A stretch of DNA of 41,726 nucleotides. Source: Candidatus Omnitrophota bacterium (GTDB taxonomy: Bacteria; Omnitrophota; Omnitrophia; Omnitrophales; Aquincolibacteriaceae). The stretch's first letter is position 1; the number at the start of each line of letters is the position of its first letter. The notes under the pieces are model-generated. The model worked only from the letters and a program-made list of their open reading frames with translations, was not told the origin of the DNA and did not search any database. The translations under genes and the position numbers were made by a program. The DNA lies in NCBI GenBank assembly GCA_903820505.1, contig CAIJHQ010000068.1, positions 24,001 to 65,726 of the forward strand, given 5' to 3'. Positions 34,064 to 41,726 of the stretch are shown here, piece by piece.

Positions 34064-35263
34064 ATGGCAAAAGAACAATTTAAACGTACCAAGCCGCACG
34101 TGAACGTCGGAACGATTGGGCACGTGGACCATGGAAAAACAACTCTGACCTGCGCCATGACCAAGGTTTTGGCCGCCAAGGGTCTTTCGACCGTTCGTGA
34201 GTATTCGGATATCGCCAAAGGCGGCACGGTTCGTGACGATTCCAAAATTCTGACGATTGCGGTCTCCCACGTCGAATACGAATCCGAGAAGCGTCATTAT
34301 GCCCACGTAGACTGCCCGGGCCACGCGGACTACATCAAGAACATGATCACCGGCGCCGCTCAGATGGACGGCGCGATTCTGGTCGTTTCCGCGGTGGACG
34401 GACCGATGCCGCAGACCCGCGAACACATTCTTCTCGCGCGCCAGGTCGGCGTTCCTTCTATCGTGGTGTTCCTTAACAAGTGCGATCTCGTGGAAGATCC
34501 GGAGCTTCTTGACCTTGTCGAGATGGAAGTCAGAGATCTTCTCAAGAAATACGAGTTCCCGGGCGACACGATCCCGGTGATCCGCGGTTCCAGTTTGCCG
34601 GCGGCGCAGAATCCGACGGACGAGAAGGCCAGCAAGTGCATATTAGACCTGGTCAAGGCCTTGGACGAAAGCATTCCTCAACCGAAACGCGATATCGAAA
34701 AACCCTTCCTGATGCCGATCGAAGACGTTTTTTCCATTTCCGGCCGTGGCACGGTGGGAACGGGGCGTTGCGAAAGAGGCAAAATTAAAGTCGGGGATGA
34801 AGTTGAGATTGTCGGGCTCCGTGAAGGGGCCTTGAAGTCGACTGTGACGGGCGTGGAAATGTTCCGGAAGCTTCTCGACGAAGCACAGGCCGGCGATAAC
34901 GTCGGTCTCCTGCTCCGCGGCGTTGAAAAAGACCAGCTTGAAAGAGGCATGGTCATCGCGAAGCCGGGTTCCGTGACCCCGCACAAAAAGTTCAAAGCGC
35001 AGATCTATGTGTTAAGCAAGGAAGAGGGAGGGCGTCATACGCCTTTCTTCAAAGGGTATCGGCCTCAGTTTTATTTCCGAACGACCGATGTTACGGGAAT
35101 TGTGACGTTGCCTGCCGGCGTTGAAATGGTCATGCCGGGTGACAACGTTGCGATCGAAGCGGAACTGATCATGCCGGTTGCTATGGAAAAAGAGCTCCGT
35201 TTCGCCATCCGCGAGGGCGGCAAAACGGTGGGCGCTGGCGTCGTTAGCGAGATTATCGCGTAA
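34064..35263 (+). CDS. tuf: Translation elongation factor EF-Tu
   Basis: 399 residues, ATG 34064 with GGGGGAG upstream. GTPase motifs are GHVDHGKT (G1), DCPGHADY (G3), NKCD (G4) and GSSL (G5). The effector (switch I) region normally EEKARGITI reads [20 protein letters not shown]: the Thr that holds Mg2+ is kept but RG before it is KI. I recall this variant from Planctomycetes, so it is probably a lineage trait rather than a defect. It delivers aminoacyl-tRNA to the ribosome. Only one tuf copy is in the window; co-transcribed with tRNA-Thr. Confidence 0.97.
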   Translation: MAKEQFKRTKPHVNVGTIGHVDHGKTTLTCAMTKVLAAKGLSTVREYSDIAKGGTVRDDSKILTIAVSHVEYESEKRHYAHVDCPGHADYIKNMITGAAQMDGAILVVSAVDGPMPQTREHILLARQVGVPSIVVFLNKCDLVEDPELLDLVEMEVRDLLKKYEFPGDTIPVIRGSSLPAAQNPTDEKASKCILDLVKALDESIPQPKRDIEKPFLMPIEDVFSISGRGTVGTGRCERGKIKVGDEVEIVGLREGALKSTVTGVEMFRKLLDEAQAGDNVGLLLRGVEKDQLERGMVIAKPGSVTPHKKFKAQIYVLSKEEGGRHTPFFKGYRPQFYFRTTDVTGIVTLPAGVEMVMPGDNVAIEAELIMPVAMEKELRFAIREGGKTVGAGVVSEIIA

Positions 35264-35366
35264 CATTTCGTCCGGCCGCAATACTGACGAATTTTCTGGC
35301 GAAGCCTTTCTGGCTGTAGGGCGTTTATTTTCGCCGTAAGAAGCCTTACAAGCCGACACATTGTGT

Positions 35367-35395
35367 TTTACCGTGCAGGGGTCGCGCGGTATATT
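35367..35395 (+). promoter_or_regulatory. Candidate promoter for rpmG-trnW-secE-nusG
   Basis: TTTACC at 35367-35372 (4/6), 17-base spacer, TATATT at 35390-35395 (5/6). Predicted start near 35402, 20 bases before rpmG. Confidence 0.45.
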
Positions 35396-35421
35396 TAGTC
35401 AAACATAAAGGTTTTATTTCA

Positions 35422-35571
35422 ATGAGCGAGATCATTTCCCTAGTGTCGGCTTGTGGATGCAAGGAAACCTACTGGACTCGAAAGAACAAGAAAAAGAATC
35501 CGGATAAGATCGAGAGAAACAAATATTGTCCGGGCTGCCGCAAGCGCGTTGTCTTCCGGGAGAAGAAGTAG
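35422..35571 (+). CDS. rpmG: Ribosomal protein L33, zinc-binding form
   Basis: 49 residues, M-S-E-I-I-S-L-V at the start, then ACGCKETYWTRKNKKKNPDK and KYCPGCRKRVVFREKK. The two Cys pairs (CGC and CPGC) mark the zinc-ribbon form. A longer open frame overlapping it in another frame (35453-35641) encodes no known protein. L33 sits at the ribosomal E site. The position between tuf and tRNA-Trp/secE is a common one for rpmG. Confidence 0.92.
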   Translation: MSEIISLVSACGCKETYWTRKNKKKNPDKIERNKYCPGCRKRVVFREKK

Positions 35572-35591
35572 ATCCCGACGGTCGGCACAGC

Positions 35592-35616
35592 AAGGATCGC
35601 GTTGGAGCCTTTTTTT
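35592..35616 (+). terminator. Weak intrinsic terminator/attenuator between rpmG and tRNA-Trp
   Basis: AAGG.TC (35592-35598) can pair with GA.CCTT (35605-35611), followed by a seven-base T-run. The stem has one mismatch and a six-base loop. A compact palindrome CCGACGGTCGG lies just upstream (35575-35585). Confidence 0.3.
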
Positions 35617-35639
35617 AATTGAGGAGGCAGGTTTCATAT

Positions 35640-35713
35640 AGGCCTGTAGCTCCAATTGGTAGAGCGGCGGTCTCCAAAACCGCATGTTGCAGGTTCGAGT
35701 CCTGCCAGGCCTG
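35640..35713 (+). tRNA. tRNA-Trp (CCA anticodon)
   Basis: Cloverleaf: acceptor AGGCCTG (35640-35646) with CAGGCCT (35706-35712), anticodon arm GCGGT-CTCCAAA-ACCGC with CCA anticodon, T arm GCAGGTTCGAGTCCTGC, discriminator G at 35713. CCA end not encoded. trnW directly before secE is a widespread arrangement. Confidence 0.96.
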
Positions 35714-35738
35714 CGTTTGACAGGGTGAAAAGAGGACC

Positions 35739-35924
35739 ATGACGAATAAAGTGATCAATTATCTTCAGGAAACGCAGCAGGAGCTGAAAAAAGTCACCTG
35801 GCCGACCTGGAACGAAGTGTGGCAGGCGACGGTGGTGGTCATCATCACGACCTTTCTCGCAACGGCATTCATCGCGGCGGTGGATTTTTGTATTTCGAGC
35901 CTCCTGCGGATGGTGGTTACCTAG
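35739..35924 (+). CDS. secE: Preprotein translocase subunit SecE
   Basis: 61 residues, the short single-helix form of SecE. The amphipathic segment YLQETQQELKKVTWPTWNEV with the conserved K-V-T-W-P is followed by one membrane helix (ATVVVIITTFLATAFIAAV). It clamps SecY in the SecYEG channel of the inner membrane. Followed four bases later by nusG. Confidence 0.95.
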   Translation: MTNKVINYLQETQQELKKVTWPTWNEVWQATVVVIITTFLATAFIAAVDFCISSLLRMVVT

Positions 35925-35928
35925 GGTT

Positions 35929-36462
35929 ATGGCAGACGCAAAGTGGTACGTGGTCCATACGCAGACGGGAGTCGAGTCCAAGGCGCGGGCAAGCCTGATC
36001 AGCCACGCCGAGACGGCGGGTCTTTCGCATCTGATCCATGAGGTGCTGATCCCGATGGAGAAGGTCAGCGAAGTAAAAGGCGGCAAAAAGCGGATCAGCG
36101 AGCGGAAATTTTTCCCCGGCTACATGCTGGTGAAGCTGGAATTGAACGATGAGAGCTGGTATTTGGTGAGGAATACCCCGGGAGTTTCGGGGTTTATCGG
36201 GTCCGGAAAGAATCCTATCCCGCTTACGGAAAAAGAAGTCAGCGAGATCATCCGTGAGCAGGACGAGAAGCAGACCAAGCCCAAGCCGAAAGTGGAATTC
36301 ACGGAAGGCGAGAGCGTTCGCGTCAAAGAGGGCGCGTTCGCGAATTTTAACGGCACGATCGAGCAGATCAATCCGGACCGCGGCAAGATGCGCGTGATGG
36401 TGACGATCTTCGGCCGGCCGACACCCGTCGAACTGGAATACTGGCAGGCGGAGAAGATCTAA
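35929..36462 (+). CDS. nusG: Transcription termination/antitermination factor NusG
   Basis: 177 residues: NGN domain starting [19 protein letters not shown] with [20 protein letters not shown] and [10 protein letters not shown], then the KOW domain with [20 protein letters not shown] and [10 protein letters not shown]. Usual length, with no inserted domain. It binds RNA polymerase and links it to the ribosome or Rho. One base separates its stop from rplK. Confidence 0.97.
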   Translation: MADAKWYVVHTQTGVESKARASLISHAETAGLSHLIHEVLIPMEKVSEVKGGKKRISERKFFPGYMLVKLELNDESWYLVRNTPGVSGFIGSGKNPIPLTEKEVSEIIREQDEKQTKPKPKVEFTEGESVRVKEGAFANFNGTIEQINPDRGKMRVMVTIFGRPTPVELEYWQAEKI

Positions 36463-36463
36463 C

Positions 36464-36889
36464 ATGGCAAAAGAAGTCATCACAAAAATCAAATTGCAGA
36501 TCCCCGGCGGGCAGGCGAACCCCGCGCCGCCGATCGGTCCCGCTCTCGGTCAGCACGGCGTGAACATCATGGAATTCTGCAAACAGTTCAACGAGCGCAC
36601 GAAAGACCGTCCGGGAACGATCCTGCCGGTCGTGTTGACGGTGTACAAGGACAAATCATTTACTTTTATTTTGAAATCGCCTCCTGTCGCGGCGGCGATC
36701 AAAAAGATCGTCGGGCTCGCCAAGGCATCGGGCGAACCCGGTCGTGTGATCATCGGGAAGATCACTCGGGAACAGGTGATTGAGGTCGCGAAAGCGAAAA
36801 TGGTCGATTTGAATACCACGAAGATCGAAAGCGCGGTCCGCATCGTCGAAGGCGCGGCGCGCAGCATGGGCATCGAAGTCGTAAAATAG
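36464..36889 (+). CDS. rplK: Ribosomal protein L11
   Basis: 141 residues, standard length. [37 protein letters not shown] and the C-terminal domain with [20 protein letters not shown] and [14 protein letters not shown]. Binds the GTPase-associated centre of 23S rRNA. Part of the tight secE-nusG-rplK-rplA-rplJ run. Confidence 0.97.
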   Translation: MAKEVITKIKLQIPGGQANPAPPIGPALGQHGVNIMEFCKQFNERTKDRPGTILPVVLTVYKDKSFTFILKSPPVAAAIKKIVGLAKASGEPGRVIIGKITREQVIEVAKAKMVDLNTTKIESAVRIVEGAARSMGIEVVK

Positions 36890-36908
36890 TCGGGATCCAG
36901 GGGACATT

Positions 36909-37595
36909 ATGAAGAGCAGCAAGCGGTATCAAAAAAGAGCGGGTTTGGTGGAAGAGGGCAAGTTGTATTCCCTGGCCGAAGCCCTGAAGGTCCTCAAAAA
37001 GGTTGAAATGGGGAAAGCGGATGAGACCGTGTCCCTGAATTTTCAATTGGGTGTCCGCGCGGAGCAGGGCGATGAGAACGTCCGCGGGACCGTAAGCCTG
37101 CCTCACGGCAGCGGAAAATCCGTCAGGGTCCTTTGTTTCGCGAAGGGCGAAAGCGCCCGCGATGCGGAGACTGCCGGGGCGGATTTCGTCGGCGCCGAAG
37201 AACTTGTCGAAAAAGTGAAGAACGGTTTTCTTGATTTTGACGTGGTGGTCTCTCATCCCGACATGATGCGTGAAGTAAGCAAGCTCGGAAGGGTGCTCGG
37301 GCCCAAAGGGCTTATGCCGACGCCCAAGACGGGGACCGTGACGCCGCAGGTGGGGAAAGCCGTCAAGGAAGTCAAAGGCGGCCGTATCGAGTTTAAGAGT
37401 GACAAAACCGCGGGATTGCACGCGGTTTGCGGGAAACTGTCATTCGCGGAAGCGGCGCTTCTTGAGAACGCGCGCACCGTGATCAAAGCCGTAAGGGATG
37501 CGAAGCCCGCGACAAGCAAGGGCGAATACCTGCGATCGGTCAACATCGCGGCCACTCATGGCCCCGGCCTGAAACTGAATACAGGAGCGCTGTAA
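36909..37595 (+). CDS. rplA: Ribosomal protein L1
   Basis: 228 residues: [65 protein letters not shown] and [16 protein letters not shown]. Forms the L1 stalk and in many bacteria represses its own rplK-rplA message; no L1-binding mimic could be identified by eye in the short gap upstream. Confidence 0.97.
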   Translation: MKSSKRYQKRAGLVEEGKLYSLAEALKVLKKVEMGKADETVSLNFQLGVRAEQGDENVRGTVSLPHGSGKSVRVLCFAKGESARDAETAGADFVGAEELVEKVKNGFLDFDVVVSHPDMMREVSKLGRVLGPKGLMPTPKTGTVTPQVGKAVKEVKGGRIEFKSDKTAGLHAVCGKLSFAEAALLENARTVIKAVRDAKPATSKGEYLRSVNIAATHGPGLKLNTGAL

Positions 37596-37599
37596 GACC

Positions 37600-38133
37600 A
37601 TGCCGTCCTTAGAAAAAGAATTGATGTTCAAGGAGATCATCAAGGAGTTCGAGAAGAGCCCTTACGCTTTCATCTCGAACCTGCAGGGCGTTTCGGTCCT
37701 GGATATTTCAGATGCGCGCCGGAGCCTGGAAAAGGTCTCCCGTCGTTCCATGATGGTGAAGCACGCGATGGCCCGCAAGATCTTCGCGAAGTTCAACGTG
37801 AGCGCTGCCGAAAAATTCTTGAACGGTTCCGTCATTATTACTTTTGGGGATAAAGACCCGCAGGACATCTCCAAAAAGCTCGTGGATTGTTCCAAAAATA
37901 ACGCGAAGTGGGTGCCCGCGGGCGTTATTTTCGAAGGCCAGGTCCACGGCGATGATTTTATCAAACAGCTTGCGAAACTGCCGTCGCGTAAAGAGCTCCT
38001 GACACAGCTGGTGCTGCGCATGAACTCGCCGATCAACGGTTTTGTGAACGTCCTCGGGGCTCTCACGCGCAATCTCGTGGTGGCCCTTGAAGAGGTCCGT
38101 AAGAAAAAAACAACCTCCGGCGCCGCTTCTTAG
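37600..38133 (+). CDS. rplJ: Ribosomal protein L10
   Basis: 177 residues. KSPYAFISNLQGVSV, RRSMMVKHAMARKIF, VIITFGDKDPQDISKKL and GAVIFEGQ-like and LTQLVLRMNSPINGFVNVLG segments fit L10. The C-terminal helix that binds L7/L12 dimers is present (GALTRNLVVALEEVRKKK). Only four bases follow rplA, so the usual long rplJ leader with an L10-binding site is lacking. Confidence 0.95.
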   Translation: MPSLEKELMFKEIIKEFEKSPYAFISNLQGVSVLDISDARRSLEKVSRRSMMVKHAMARKIFAKFNVSAAEKFLNGSVIITFGDKDPQDISKKLVDCSKNNAKWVPAGVIFEGQVHGDDFIKQLAKLPSRKELLTQLVLRMNSPINGFVNVLGALTRNLVVALEEVRKKKTTSGAAS

Positions 38134-38189
38134 GGAGCCGGAACCAACGAACGTCCTGATAAGGGAAATCAATCAAGGAGGCATTAGTC

Positions 38190-38591
38190 ATGACCGAAAC
38201 AAAACAAATTTCTGAAAAATTACAAGGCATTCTCACGTCGATCGAAACGTTGACGGTGTTGGAGCTCGCGGAGCTCGTCAAGGCCCTTGAAGAGAAATTC
38301 GGGGTCAGCGCAGCCGCTGCGGTTCCTATGGCCGCCGTCGCTGTGGGCGGCGGTGCTGCGGCCGCTCCCGCGGAAGAGAAGACCAGTTTCACGGTCATTC
38401 TCGCGAGCGCCGGGGACAAGAAGATCAACGTGATCAAGGAGATCCGCACGGTGACGAGCCTGGGTCTTAAGGAAGCCAAAGACCTGGTGGAAGGCGCGCC
38501 GAAGACCATCAAGGAGGACGTGAACAAGGAAGAAGCCGAGAAGATCAAGAAAGTCCTGGAAGCTCAGGGCGCGAAAGTTGAGATCAAGTAA
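38190..38591 (+). CDS. rplL: Ribosomal protein L7/L12
   Basis: 133 residues: N-terminal dimerisation helix ([20 protein letters not shown]-like), an Ala/Gly/Pro-rich hinge ([17 protein letters not shown]) and the C-terminal domain ending with [20 protein letters not shown] and [18 protein letters not shown]. Recruits translation factors. Good AAGGAGG ribosome site, consistent with the extra copies of L7/L12 needed. Confidence 0.97.
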   Translation: MTETKQISEKLQGILTSIETLTVLELAELVKALEEKFGVSAAAAVPMAAVAVGGGAAAAPAEEKTSFTVILASAGDKKINVIKEIRTVTSLGLKEAKDLVEGAPKTIKEDVNKEEAEKIKKVLEAQGAKVEIK

Positions 38592-38648
38592 GAGTTCGTT
38601 TGTTTTGAGGCCAATAGTGAATCCTGTCCTTAAGGAGGACAACTCATA

Positions 38649-41726
<3,078 letters not shown>

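Noticed and set aside
35453-35641. 62-codon Arg/Ser-rich frame over rpmG
   Set aside because: Out of frame with the clear 49-residue L33 gene at 35422-35571.

Overview
This 41.7 kb window is GC-rich, gene-dense bacterial chromosome. Three features suggest the PVC/Omnitrophota part of the tree. (1) A giant modular carbohydrate-enzyme protein carries repeated RSE[M/I/L]R motifs. (2) EF-Tu lacks the usual RGITI switch-I sequence and has a GGTVRD...KILTI version that I recall from Planctomycetes. (3) The vertical core genes are otherwise ordinary. The taxonomic assignment is inference from reading the sequence, not from a database search. No phage, insertion sequence, CRISPR array or plasmid module was seen.

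Layout. Positions 1-7878 hold the 3' part of a very large ORF, open through the left edge. In order it contains an alpha-glucan phosphorylase (GT35)-like module, beta-rich segments, a complete UDP-glucose 6-dehydrogenase, a second dehydrogenase-like module that has lost its catalytic residues, another beta-rich segment and an unrecognised C-terminal module. Positions 7.9-16.8 kb are a mixed housekeeping/accessory stretch: MqnA/MqnD-family protein, unknown HTH-like protein, PQ-loop protein, GIY-YIG protein, M24 peptidase, split transketolase, gamma-glutamyltransferase-like protein with a missing nucleophile, NUDIX hydrolase, ArsC-family protein and Bax-inhibitor-1 family protein. Positions 16.9-23.7 kb look like one transcription unit joining a Gld-type ABC exporter (ATPase, fused permease/auxiliary protein, DUF4340 protein) to thyA, two tandem DHFR genes and an MBL-fold hydrolase. 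Positions 23.7-26.1 kb hold a TPR protein, Fe-type superoxide dismutase, a PilZ protein and two small membrane proteins.

Positions 26.1-32.7 kb are the complete F1Fo ATP synthase operon on the minus strand (small AtpI/AtpZ-like protein, a, c, b, delta, alpha, gamma, beta, epsilon) behind a near-consensus promoter. Epsilon is short, lacking the C-terminal helices, and gamma is bracketed by two intercistronic hairpins. An AsmA-like gene diverges from this operon. From 33.8 kb to the right edge runs the conserved translation/transcription cluster: tRNA-Thr, tuf, rpmG, tRNA-Trp, secE, nusG, rplK, rplA, rplJ, rplL and the first 1026 codons of rpoB.

Functional links. The giant protein would connect glucan phosphorolysis (glucose-1-phosphate) with UDP-glucuronate formation, possibly for polysaccharide or capsule synthesis (inference). 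thyA with folA closes the dTMP/tetrahydrofolate cycle. No gene-free stretch exceeds 300 bases; the longest are 33672-33948, 11302-11544, 24823-25052 and 32704-32912. Each holds promoters, palindromes or hairpins, listed below.
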